From CAWUEZ02 sp963921355 (GTDB taxonomy: Bacteria; Pseudomonadota; Alphaproteobacteria; Thalassobaculales; Thalassobaculaceae), in the NCBI GenBank assembly GCA_963921355.3, contig OZ001190.1, positions 682,001 through 746,000 on the forward strand: a DNA stretch of 64,000 nt. Reading direction: 5' to 3'. The stretch's first letter is position 1, and each line of letters begins with the position of its first letter. The notes under the pieces were generated by a model. The model was not told where the DNA came from and searched no databases. It saw only the letters and a program-made list of their open reading frames with translations. Positions 25,503 to 33,972 of the stretch are shown one piece after another. A program made the translations under genes and the position numbers.

Positions 25503-26849
25503 TCAGGCGTCGGCCCCGCCGACCAGCAGGCCGTCTATCCGCACGGTCGGAGCGTCCATGCCGTATCGGAACTCAAGATCGTCGGCGGGCGCCATCGACG
25601 CGAACATGTCGCGCAGATGCCCGGCCACGGTCATCTCCGATACCGGATAGGTGATCTCGCCCTTCTCGATCCAGAACCCGGCGGCACCCCGGCTGTAATC
25701 GCCGGTCACGAGGTTGACGCTGGTGCCCATCATCTCGGTCACATAGAAGCCGTCCTCGATGTCGGCGATCAACTCTTCGGGCGAGACCGTGCCGGCGTCC
25801 AGATAGAAATTGCTGACGCTCGGGCTCGGCGCGGAACCCGCACCTCGGGCCGCGTTGGCGGTGCTTTCAAGACCAAGCTGCCGGGCCGTGGCCAGATCCA
25901 GGATCCAGGTCGTCAGCCGGCCCCCATCGATGACGGTGCGCGGCGCGGTGGCCAGGCCCTCGGCGTCGAACGGCTTGGAGCGGAAGCCCCGTGGCCGGTG
26001 CGGATCGTCAACGATCCGGATCTCCGGCCGGAAAAGCTGCGCGCCCATATCGTCCTTCAGAAAGCTGGTCCCGCGCGCGATCGCACTGCCGTTGATGGCT
26101 TGCGCCAGATGGCTGACCAGCGATCGCGAGACCCGGGGATCGAACACCACCGGGCGGGTGGCCGTGGTCGGGCGCTGGGGGTTCAGGCGCTTGACCGTGC
26201 GCTCGCCGGCCTTGCGGCCGATTTCAGCCGGGTCGTCGAGATCGCCGTCGAACACCTTGGAGGAGTACTCGTAGTCCCGCTCCATTTTCTGACCGGTCCC
26301 GGCGAGGACGGAGACACCAATTGAGAACCCCGAGCGCCGGTAGCCGCCGGAGAACCCGTTGCTGGCCGCCAGTGTGACGTCGGTCACCCCCCAGCCCGCC
26401 TCGCCGCCTTCGGAATTCGTGACACCCTCCACCGATCGGGCGGCGTCCTCGACGGTGCGCGCACGCTCGACCATAGCCTCGGCACTCGGTTCGGTCGGAT
26501 CGAACATGTCGATGGCCGGCCAGTCGTGCACGATCTGACCTGCGTCCGCCAGGCCGGCATAGTCGTCCTCCGGCGCGACCCGGGCCATCGCCACTGCGCG
26601 GGCGACCATGTCGTCGAGGGCGTCCGGGTTGAAGTCCGTGGTCGCCACCATCGCCTGCCGGCGACCGACGAACACCCGCAAGCCCAGATCCTGGCCTTCG
26701 GAGCGTTCGACCGATTCCGGCTTGCCGAGGCGCTGCGAGACCGATTGCGAGGTCCCTCGCGCGAGTATCGTGTCCGCCGCGTCGGCGCCGGCGCGCTTGG
26801 CGCGGGTCAGCAGATCGTCCAGGAGATCGAGAGGAGCGAGATCGAGCAT
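25503..26849 (-). CDS. pmbA: TldD/PmbA family metalloprotease, PmbA (TldE)
   Basis: Protein of 448 aa, the usual PmbA length. TldD/TldE heterodimers process small peptides such as microcin B17 leader sequences or the CcdA antitoxin. Visible family blocks are VFVGRRQAMVATTDF, ARGTSFLKDDMGAQLF and GTSVNLVTGDYSRGAAGFWI. No zinc HExxxH motif is present, as expected for the TldE partner, with TldD supplying it. The tldD gene is not in the window. Confidence 0.93.
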   Translation of the reverse strand: MLDLAPLDLLDDLLTRAKRAGADAADTILARGTSQSVSQRLGKPESVERSEGQDLGLRVFVGRRQAMVATTDFNPDALDDMVARAVAMARVAPEDDYAGLADAGQIVHDWPAIDMFDPTEPSAEAMVERARTVEDAARSVEGVTNSEGGEAGWGVTDVTLAASNGFSGGYRRSGFSIGVSVLAGTGQKMERDYEYSSKVFDGDLDDPAEIGRKAGERTVKRLNPQRPTTATRPVVFDPRVSRSLVSHLAQAINGSAIARGTSFLKDDMGAQLFRPEIRIVDDPHRPRGFRSKPFDAEGLATAPRTVIDGGRLTTWILDLATARQLGLESTANAARGAGSAPSPSVSNFYLDAGTVSPEELIADIEDGFYVTEMMGTSVNLVTGDYSRGAAGFWIEKGEITYPVSEMTVAGHLRDMFASMAPADDLEFRYGMDAPTVRIDGLLVGGADA

Positions 26850-26990
26850 CGGTTTCCATCAGTCAGTGGCGGCGGTCAGTGGCGGCGACCAGAGAAGCGG
26901 CCGGGGGCGGCTTTGCCCTCGACGGGGGCGTCGGGCTGAGATAGAGCGCCAGAGCGTTCGGCGCAAGCATGCGCCCGCGGGGGAGAACAG

Positions 26991-28202
26991 ATGATGCAGG
27001 ACCTGGAAAGACTGAAGACCATTCACAACGGCGACAAGGCCGCGAACACGTTCTCCGCCGCGGAGATGGGCCGGCGGCAGAGCGGACTGCGGGCGATCCT
27101 GGCCGAGCGCGGTCTCGATGCGGCGATCCTGACCTCCTATCACGCGATCAACTACTACGCCGATTTCCTGTACTGCCGGTTCGGGCGCCGCTATGCCCTG
27201 GTGGTGACGCCGGAGGCGGCGACCACGGTCAGCGCCAACATCGACGCCGGCCAGCCCTGGCGCCGGACGGTCGGCGACAACCTGGTCTACACCGACTGGC
27301 AGCGCGACAATTGGTTCCACGCGCTTCAGACCCTGCTGCCGGGTGTCCGCAGGGTGGGCATCGAGTTTGACCATGTCGACCTCGATACCCGTCGCCTGCT
27401 CGGCGAGGCGTTCCCCGAGGCCGTCTTCGAGGACATCGCTGCCGACAGCATGCGCCAGCGCATGGTCAAGTCCGGCGAGGAAATTGCTCTGATCCGGGCG
27501 GGCGCACGGATCGCCGACATCGGCGGGGCCGCCTGCGTCGAGGCGATCGCCGTCGACGTGCCGGAATACGAGGTCGCCCAACACGCCACCGGGGCGATGG
27601 TGCGCGCGATCGCCGTCGAGTTCCCGGATGCCGAACTGATGGACACCTGGACCTGGTTCCAGTCCGGCATCAACACCGACGGCGCCCACAATCCGGTCAC
27701 CAGCCGGCGTATCCGCCAGGGCGACATCCTGTCCCTGAACTGCTTTCCGATGATCGCCGGCTACTACACAGCGCTGGAGCGCACCCTGTTCGCGGGCACG
27801 GTGCCGGATGCCCACCGGCGCTACTGGGACATCAACCTGGAGGTCCACTATGCCGGCCTTGAGATGATCCGGCCGAGCGCGCGCTGCTGCGACATCGCCC
27901 ATGCCCTGAACAAGATCTATGAGCGCCACGGGGTCCTGAAACACCGGACCTTCGGCTACGGCCACTCGTTCGGCGTGCTCTCCCATTACTACGGCCGGGA
28001 AGCCGGGCTGGAGCTGCGCGAGGATATCGAGACCGTGCTCGAGCCCGGCATGGTGGTGTCGATGGAACCGATGATCATGATCCCCGAGGGCGAGCCCGGC
28101 GCCGGCGGCTACCGCGAGCACGACACCCTCGTGGTGACCGAGGACGGCGCCGACAACATCACCGGATTCCCCCTCGGCCCCGAACACAATGTCGTGGGGT
28201 AA
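26991..28202 (+). CDS. Creatinase (creatine amidinohydrolase), M24 family
   Basis: Enzyme of 403 aa that hydrolyses creatine to sarcosine and urea, with a pita-bread fold and no metal. The sequence follows the Pseudomonas creatinase I know along its whole length: AINYYADFLYCRFGRRYALV, NIDAGQPWRRTVG, VYTDWQRDN, LMDTWTWFQSGINTDGAHNP with the catalytic His, and EPGMVVSMEPMIM. The length equals the characterised enzyme. No sarcosine oxidase or creatininase gene is adjacent, so the pathway context is missing here. The start is ATG at 26991 or the next codon. Confidence 0.92.
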   Translation: MMQDLERLKTIHNGDKAANTFSAAEMGRRQSGLRAILAERGLDAAILTSYHAINYYADFLYCRFGRRYALVVTPEAATTVSANIDAGQPWRRTVGDNLVYTDWQRDNWFHALQTLLPGVRRVGIEFDHVDLDTRRLLGEAFPEAVFEDIAADSMRQRMVKSGEEIALIRAGARIADIGGAACVEAIAVDVPEYEVAQHATGAMVRAIAVEFPDAELMDTWTWFQSGINTDGAHNPVTSRRIRQGDILSLNCFPMIAGYYTALERTLFAGTVPDAHRRYWDINLEVHYAGLEMIRPSARCCDIAHALNKIYERHGVLKHRTFGYGHSFGVLSHYYGREAGLELREDIETVLEPGMVVSMEPMIMIPEGEPGAGGYREHDTLVVTEDGADNITGFPLGPEHNVVG

Positions 28203-28250
28203 GACGGGGCCGGTGACCTTCGCCACGGCCTGTCTGATATCGTTTCGACC

Positions 28251-28463
28251 ATGCTTGGCAAACGCCTGTTTCTGGCCGGGGCGGTAAGCACGCTGGTCGC
28301 GGCCATCTGCTGTTTCACGCCGGTGCTGGTGATCGCGCTGGGCGCGCTCGGCCTCGGGGCGCTGGTCGGGGGGCTCGACCCGGTGCTGTTCGCGGTGCTC
28401 GGCGCCGGGATCGCGATTATGGGAGTGGGTCTGTGGATCATGAAGCGACCGACATCGAGCTGA
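28251..28463 (+). CDS. merF: MerF-like mercury transport protein
   Basis: Inner membrane protein of 70 aa with two hydrophobic segments. The vicinal cysteine pair in AICCFTPVLVIALGALGLG, just after the first helix, is the MerF hallmark used to pass Hg(II) inward. The second Cys pair found at the C-terminus of plasmid MerF is absent; the protein ends WIMKRPTSS. No mercuric reductase or MerR gene is nearby. The downstream GDCCVxC gene overlaps by 31 bases. Confidence 0.82.
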   Translation: MLGKRLFLAGAVSTLVAAICCFTPVLVIALGALGLGALVGGLDPVLFAVLGAGIAIMGVGLWIMKRPTSS

Positions 28464-28657
28464 CCTCGACCCTGACCTGCCCGCTCTGCGGCCATCGTGC
28501 GACCGAGACGATGCCGACCGACGCCTGCCAGTACTTCTACGACTGCGGTGGCTGCGGCGCCGTGCTCAAGCCGAAGCCCGGCGACTGCTGCGTGTTCTGC
28601 TCCTACGCCACAGTGCCCTGCCCGCCGGTCCAGAGCGGCAACGCGTGTTGCCCATAG
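28433..28657 (+). CDS. GDCCVxC domain-containing protein
   Basis: Small cysteine-rich protein of 74 aa. It has CPLCGHR, DCGGCGAV, the name-giving GDCCVFCSY and a terminal ACC. It probably binds a soft metal. It frequently accompanies MerF-like genes, and here the GTG start lies inside merF, so the pair is translationally coupled. A role as a mercury or metal carrier next to the membrane transporter is inference. Confidence 0.85.
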   Translation: MDHEATDIELTSTLTCPLCGHRATETMPTDACQYFYDCGGCGAVLKPKPGDCCVFCSYATVPCPPVQSGNACCP

Positions 28658-28676
28658 CCCTTGCAGAAAGCCCGGC

Positions 28677-30224
28677 TCAACGGGCCCGTTTCGAATAGGC
28701 AATGGCGGCAACCAGGCCAGAGAGCAGGGCCAGCGCCGCCAGGCCGAGAACTGCGACCCGAAAGGCATCGATCAGGGCAACCCGGGCGGCGGCGACGATC
28801 GCTTCGCCGGCCGCGCCGGCGCCGGGCGGCGGCGCCAAGTCGGCCAGCTGGCCAGGATCGGCGGCAATCCGCGTCCGCACCGCCTCGGGCATCGCGACCT
28901 CGACGAGCGCCGGCTCAAGCAGCCAGGCGAAGGTCAGCACCAGCAGCGGGCCGACCGCCGCCACCGATACCAGACCGGCGATCCGGCTGGCCGCGTTGTT
29001 GACGCCCGAGGCAATCCCGGCGTGGCTGTCTTCGACGGCGTTCATCACATTGGTCGTCAGGGGCGGAATGCAGATCGCCATCCCGATGCCGAGCACCACG
29101 ACCCCGGGCAGGAGGGTCGCCCAGTAAGGCGAGCCTGTGGTTGGGAGAGCCACCAGGGCGAGACCGACGGCGGCGATCACCGGGCCGAGCGCGAGCGGCA
29201 GGCGGGCTCCATACCGGTCGATCAGGGTGCCGCCCCACCGGGACAGCAGAAACAGCACGATCGGAAACGGCAGGAAAGCCGCCCCGGCCTCGGTCGCGGT
29301 GTATCCATGCAGGCGGATCAGGGCGAAGGGAAACAGGAACACCGCCGCCCCGAGGGCGCCGTACAGCAATACGGTCAGCAGGTTGGCGGCGGCGAAATCG
29401 CGGCGGCGGAACAGCTCCAGCGGCATCAGCGGCGCCCCGCTACGGGCTTCGACCCGAACGAACAGGGCCAGCGCCAGGACCCCGAGGACCCCGGCGACCA
29501 AAGCGGTCAGCGGGCCGATCTCGGCCTCGCCAAGCGCGATCAGCGCATAGCAGACCAGGCCGAGGCCCAGCACCGCCAGGACCGCCCCCGGCCAGTCGAG
29601 GGCACCGCGCGCCGTCGGGTCGCGGGTTTCGGTCACCGAAAACCAGGCCAGCGCCATCGTGACCGCGGCGATCGGCGGGTTGATCCAGAACACCGCCGCC
29701 CAGCCGAACTGGTCGACCAGCCAGCCGCCGAGCACCGGGCCGCCGGCCGACGTGACGGCGGCGAAGGCCGACCACGCCCCGATCGCCCGTCCCCGGGTCT
29801 CTCGCGGATGGGCCGCAGCCAGGATCGCCAGACTGTTCGGCACCAGCAGGGCGGCCCCGATCCCCTGAACCGCGCGTGCCAGAATCAGCACGGTCGCCGT
29901 CTCGGCCAAGGCACAGACCACGCTGGTGACCGCGAAGATCGCCGCTCCCCACTGAAACACCAGGCGCCGGCCGATCCGATCGCCAAGCGCCCCACCCAGC
30001 AGCAGCAACGCGCCGAGACACAGCATGTACCCGTTGGAGATCCACTGCAGGTCGCCGACGCTGGCCCCGAGCGAGCGCTGCATGTCGGCAAGCGCCACGT
30101 GCACGACCGATCCGTCGATGAAGGCGAGGCTCGAACCGAGAACGGTCGTCGCCAGCACCAGGCGCTGCTTCAGGGGGGTGACCGGCCCGGCGGCGGCGGC
30201 GATGGTTGAATCCTCACGGGCCAT
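28677..30224 (-). CDS. MFS transporter, DHA2 family (14 membrane helices)
   Basis: Efflux pump of 515 aa of the EmrB/QacA type. LGSSLAFIDGSVVHVALADM is the helix 1 motif D1 of DHA2 proteins, GALGDRIGRRLVFQWGA is motif A, and RAVQGIGAALLVPNSLAIL and SAFAAVTSAGGPVLGGWLVD contain motifs B and C. Substrates are likely hydrophobic toxic compounds. No EmrA-like adaptor is adjacent. Confidence 0.92.
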   Translation of the reverse strand: MAREDSTIAAAAGPVTPLKQRLVLATTVLGSSLAFIDGSVVHVALADMQRSLGASVGDLQWISNGYMLCLGALLLLGGALGDRIGRRLVFQWGAAIFAVTSVVCALAETATVLILARAVQGIGAALLVPNSLAILAAAHPRETRGRAIGAWSAFAAVTSAGGPVLGGWLVDQFGWAAVFWINPPIAAVTMALAWFSVTETRDPTARGALDWPGAVLAVLGLGLVCYALIALGEAEIGPLTALVAGVLGVLALALFVRVEARSGAPLMPLELFRRRDFAAANLLTVLLYGALGAAVFLFPFALIRLHGYTATEAGAAFLPFPIVLFLLSRWGGTLIDRYGARLPLALGPVIAAVGLALVALPTTGSPYWATLLPGVVVLGIGMAICIPPLTTNVMNAVEDSHAGIASGVNNAASRIAGLVSVAAVGPLLVLTFAWLLEPALVEVAMPEAVRTRIAADPGQLADLAPPPGAGAAGEAIVAAARVALIDAFRVAVLGLAALALLSGLVAAIAYSKRAR

Positions 30225-30382
30225 GGCGGCGTCAATCTACTTCGCCGTATCGCCGGCTCCCAGCGGCTCGCACGCGGCCCAGGGCTGCCGAGGGGTTTGA
30301 CGGCCGGACGTTGATGGAGTGCGTGGGCTTCGTTATAGGGATTCGGGCGCGATTCGGGTCTGAACGGCGGATGGAGGGTGGC

Positions 30383-30757
30383 ATGGTCTACTGGGTGATC
30401 GGCGGCGAGTACACCGATACGAGCTTCACCAACATCGTCGGTGGCGACGCCGAAAAGAAGATCGGCCCGTTCGACGACTACGAGACCGCGAAATCGGTCT
30501 GGGGCAAGCTGGCCTGGCAGCATGTCGACGACGCCCATGTGCGCTACCGGATCCTGAACGAGGAGGCGACCGAGTTCTGGGTGGTCGGTGGGGTCTACAA
30601 GTCGACCGACTTCACCGAAACCGCCGACGGCTCGCCCGAGCAGAAACTCGGTCCCTACCCGGACTATGAGGCCGCGAAAGCCGTCTGGCAGCAGAAGGCC
30701 TGGGAGAGCGTCGACGACGCCCACTCGCGCTGGCGCATCGAGAAGATCAGCCGCTAG
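30383..30757 (+). CDS. DUF4170 protein with tandem duplicated domain
   Basis: Protein of 124 aa made of two similar halves. The first runs from YWVIGGEYTDTSF to VDDAHVRYRI and the second from FWVVGGVYKSTDF to VDDAHSRWRI. Both share the frame GP-x2-DYE-A-x3-W-x3-AW. DUF4170 has no known function. GGAGGGTGGC just before ATG at 30383 decides the start. It ends with a 4-base overlap over the convergent MATE gene. Confidence 0.85.
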   Translation: MVYWVIGGEYTDTSFTNIVGGDAEKKIGPFDDYETAKSVWGKLAWQHVDDAHVRYRILNEEATEFWVVGGVYKSTDFTETADGSPEQKLGPYPDYEAAKAVWQQKAWESVDDAHSRWRIEKISR

Positions 30758-32172
30758 ATCGGACCAGAGCCCGACTTGATCGACGACTGGACAGGCGGCT
30801 GGGCCATCAGCCGGCCCGCCACCTTGCGGAAGCGCAGGATCAGGGCCCCCCACACCGCGAACAGGCCGAACGCCAGGCCCCACCACACACCGGCGCCCCC
30901 GAACCCGAGCCCGAAGGCGAGGGTGACCGCCCCACCGATGCCGCCGGCCCAGTAGCCGACCAGGGCGATCAACATCGGCACGCGGGTGTCCTTGAAGCCG
31001 CGCAGCACACCCGCCGTCACCGCTTGGCCGCCATCGGCGAACTGGAACACTCCGGCGATCGCCAGGAACACCACGGCATAACCGACGGCCGCCGCCTCGA
31101 CCGGGTCACCGATATCCAGGAACAGGGCAGCCAGCGACCGACCGGCGGTCAGCAGAATGACGGCCGAGGGCAGCATGACGACGACGCCGACGATCTGGGC
31201 CACGGTGCCGGCCCGCCAGGCGCCAACCGGATCCGAGCGGCCGACCGCGAGCCCGACCCGCACCGTCGCCGCCTGGGCAACGCCAAACGGAATCATGAAG
31301 CCGATCGAGGCGTATTGCAGCGCGACGGCGTGCCCGGCCAGCTGGTCGACGCCGATCAGCCCGATCATAAAGCCGGAACCGGCGAACAGGCCGGCCTCCG
31401 CCAGTTTGGTGAGCCCGATCGGGAAGCCGACCGTCCAGAGCTCGCGGTAGCGCGGCCAGTCCGGCTTCCAGAACCGCACCAGCAGGCGATACCGGCGGTA
31501 CTTTCGATCCCGGAGGACCACGAGCAACAGGGCGAAGAACATCAGCGCCTGCACCACCGCCGTGGCCAGTCCGAGACCGAACAGTTCGAGGCGGGGCAGC
31601 CCGAAATGGCCGAACATCAGGGCGTAGTCGGCCAGCGCATTGACCGGCAGTCCGATGGCCAGCAGCCAGAGGGCCGGACGCGGACGCGAATGGGCGGCGA
31701 TGAAGTTCCGGAGCAACCCGAACCCGGCCATGAACGGCAGGGCCCACATCGCCCCGTCGGCGTAGCGCTGGGCGTTCGCCGCCAGGGCCGGGTCCTGGCC
31801 CATGGCCAGCAGGATCTCCTCGGCGTGGGCGAAATAGAGCAGCGCGGGCCCGGTCATGGTGAGGATCAGCCAGAACCCCTGCCGAAACGTCCGGCGCACC
31901 CCCTTGTAGCGCCGGGCCCCCAGTTCCTGGGCGAACATCGCCGCGGTCGCGAACAGCATGCCGAGCAGGGTGACGAACATCGGGAAGAACAGGCTGTGGC
32001 CAAGCTGTCCGGCCGCCAGCGCCGTCGGGCCCAACCACCCTGTCATCACCACGTCGGTGGTCTGCAGGCCCATCTGCGCCAGCTGCGTCAGCGCGATCGG
32101 TACCGAAAGCGACACGGTCGCGCGCACTTCGGCCCAGAAGGCGGTCCGATCCGGCACGGCGATGGTGGACAT
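30754..32172 (-). CDS. MATE family efflux transporter
   Basis: Cation-coupled multidrug efflux protein of 472 aa with about 12 membrane helices. Landmarks are TQLAQMGLQTTDVVMTGWLG in helix 1 and the NorM-type repeat ANALADYALMFG in the first half. The second half carries LTKLAEAGLFAGSGFMIGLIG and ADGGQAVTAGVLRGFKDT. The Asp and Asn of NorM-type coupling sites appear conserved in these segments. It is the third efflux gene in 10 kb, but the three are not in one operon. Confidence 0.93.
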   Translation of the reverse strand: MSTIAVPDRTAFWAEVRATVSLSVPIALTQLAQMGLQTTDVVMTGWLGPTALAAGQLGHSLFFPMFVTLLGMLFATAAMFAQELGARRYKGVRRTFRQGFWLILTMTGPALLYFAHAEEILLAMGQDPALAANAQRYADGAMWALPFMAGFGLLRNFIAAHSRPRPALWLLAIGLPVNALADYALMFGHFGLPRLELFGLGLATAVVQALMFFALLLVVLRDRKYRRYRLLVRFWKPDWPRYRELWTVGFPIGLTKLAEAGLFAGSGFMIGLIGVDQLAGHAVALQYASIGFMIPFGVAQAATVRVGLAVGRSDPVGAWRAGTVAQIVGVVVMLPSAVILLTAGRSLAALFLDIGDPVEAAAVGYAVVFLAIAGVFQFADGGQAVTAGVLRGFKDTRVPMLIALVGYWAGGIGGAVTLAFGLGFGGAGVWWGLAFGLFAVWGALILRFRKVAGRLMAQPPVQSSIKSGSGPI

Positions 32173-32235
32173 GGGGGCTCCTCGGGTGCGCAGATCGCAC
32201 CTTCCGATCGCTGTACTGGGCGCCGGCGATGCGGG

Positions 32236-32937
32236 TCAAGCCTCGTCGCTGAGGGCCGCGAGCACGCCGATATGATCGCTGGCCAGGACGCCGTCATGCG
32301 GACGGTCGCCGACCGGCGTGACGGACAGGCCGTCCAGTGGCAGATCGCGGGCGAACAGATAGTCGAGACGGCGCCCCCCACAGGTCGGGAAGGGACCATC
32401 ACCGGCCAGGTCGCAATACCCGGCCGCCGCCATGGCCGCGATCGCCGGCGCATCCGGTGTGGCGTTGAAGTCGCCGCCGATGACCACCGGCCCGGATGCC
32501 GGCACGGCGGACAGAACGGCAGTGATCTGGGCGGCGCGCGCTTCGTCCGCATCCTCGATATGGGTCAGGTGCAGGTTGACAACCGTGACCGCGCCGATCC
32601 GCGTCAGCTGGGCGATCCGCTCCGGGTCCCGCGGATGGGGTGGCAGCGCCATGAGGCTGGTCTCGTCGACTCCGTGTCGGGACAGCACCGCCAGACCGTT
32701 CGTGCTGTCGACGCTTGCGCCCTCGTGGTCGCGCGGCTTGCGCCGGTTTGGGACCGCCGCCAGCCGCAATCCCAGCCCGGCCGCCAGCCAGGCCGCCGTA
32801 TCGGCCTCACCGCCGGCGAATACTTCCTGCAGCAGAACGATGTCGGGCCTTGCCGCCTCGAGCGCGGCACAGGCCGCCGCCAGCCGGCGCCGGTAGGGAG
32901 GCGTGTTCTTCCAGGTGTTCAGGGTCGCGATCCGCAT
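32236..32937 (-). CDS. Endonuclease/exonuclease/phosphatase family protein
   Basis: Metal-dependent phosphodiesterase fold of 233 aa. Motifs run in family order: RIATLNTWKN, DIVLLQEVFAG, VVNLHLTHIED, VVIGGDFNATPDA and a terminal SDHIGVLAAL. These give the Asn, Glu, His/Asp and Asp-His catalytic set. No signal peptide is seen. The substrate could be nucleic acid, a phospholipid or a small phosphodiester. The ATG at 32937 is chosen because the motif RIATLNTW normally begins the protein. Confidence 0.9.
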   Translation of the reverse strand: MRIATLNTWKNTPPYRRRLAAACAALEAARPDIVLLQEVFAGGEADTAAWLAAGLGLRLAAVPNRRKPRDHEGASVDSTNGLAVLSRHGVDETSLMALPPHPRDPERIAQLTRIGAVTVVNLHLTHIEDADEARAAQITAVLSAVPASGPVVIGGDFNATPDAPAIAAMAAAGYCDLAGDGPFPTCGGRRLDYLFARDLPLDGLSVTPVGDRPHDGVLASDHIGVLAALSDEA

Positions 32938-33054
32938 ACCGAGTCGCCTGCTACCGGTGTCGGCGCCATCTGCCTGGTCGTTGTCGCCGTTGCGTCGGTA
33001 TCGGCCGCATGCTTCGCTTCGGCAAGACCGAATGGCGGGAGAGTTGGGGGATCG

Positions 33055-33918
33055 ATGTTTCGCGATAACACGCTGAAGCGCCGGCTGGCGTCCGGAGAAC
33101 CGTCGCTGGGTGCCTGGTTGCAGCTGGCCGAACCATCGATCGCCGAGATCGCCAGCCTGGTCGGCTATGATTTCCTGATCCTCGACAACGAGCACGGTCC
33201 AGGCGCGATCGAGACGACGATCCAGAGCCTGCGTGCGGCCCAGGCCGGGACCGCGACCTGCATGGTGCGTGCCCCGGGTAACGACGGGGACTACCTGAAG
33301 CGGATCCTCGATGCCGGCGCCGAGGCGGTGATGGTGCCCATGGTGCACACGGTTGCCGACGCCAAGGCGGTCGTCGAGGCCTGCCGGTACCCGCCCCAGG
33401 GTCGGCGCGGCTACTCCGCCCCGACGGTGCGGGCCTCAGGCTATGGCGCGGCGGCGGACTACGCCCGGCGCGCCAATGACGAGCTGCTGATCTGTGTGCA
33501 GATCGAGTCGGCACAGGCGATCCGCAATGCCGAGAAGATCGCTGCCGTACCGGGTGTCGACCTGGTGTTCATCGGCGTCGCCGATCTGTCCGGCGACCTT
33601 GGCCTGTTGGAACAGTCCGGCGACCCGAAGGTCGCTGCCCAGATCGCCAAGGCGGAGAAGGCCGTGCGCAGGACCGGCAAGCCGCTCGGAACAATCCCGC
33701 GGCCGGGCAGATCCCTGGTCGATCTGGTGGCCGACGGCTACACCTTTGTCGCCGGCCTGGCCGACGCCTATCTGCTGCGCGCCGGCATGGCGAGCGACGT
33801 CGAGGCGTTCCGGACCGGCGTCTCCGAGCGCGCTCCCGCTGCCCCTGCAACTGCCAAGCCGGCCCCGAAGAAGCGGGCGGCGAGCAGAGCTGCAGCGAAG
33901 AAAGCGAAACGCAAATAG
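33055..33918 (+). CDS. HpcH/HpaI aldolase family protein with a lysine-alanine-rich tail
   Basis: Class II pyruvate aldolase-type TIM barrel of 287 aa. Motifs are LGAWLQLAEPSIAEIASLVG, FLILDNEHGPGAIE with the catalytic His, GAEAVMVPMVHT, CVQIESAQAIRN with the metal-binding Glu, and GVADLSGDLG with the Asp. The substrate is a 2-keto-3-deoxy type acid by family. The last 30 residues (from about 258) are low-complexity Ala/Pro/Lys/Arg, ending RAAAKKAKRK, and are not part of the barrel. Confidence 0.9.
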   Translation: MFRDNTLKRRLASGEPSLGAWLQLAEPSIAEIASLVGYDFLILDNEHGPGAIETTIQSLRAAQAGTATCMVRAPGNDGDYLKRILDAGAEAVMVPMVHTVADAKAVVEACRYPPQGRRGYSAPTVRASGYGAAADYARRANDELLICVQIESAQAIRNAEKIAAVPGVDLVFIGVADLSGDLGLLEQSGDPKVAAQIAKAEKAVRRTGKPLGTIPRPGRSLVDLVADGYTFVAGLADAYLLRAGMASDVEAFRTGVSERAPAAPATAKPAPKKRAASRAAAKKAKRK

Positions 33919-33972
33919 CCCCTCGGGTCGTGCGGCTGTCCCGGACTCCGCCGGTTTGATAAAATCCGATTC

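Noticed and set aside
31024..33054. Very long open frame on the plus strand (about 680 codons) joined to the HpaI-type aldolase start
   Set aside because: It is antisense to the MATE and endonuclease/phosphatase genes, has low-complexity Arg/Gln/Gly composition and shows no family motif. Long antisense frames are common in GC-rich DNA.
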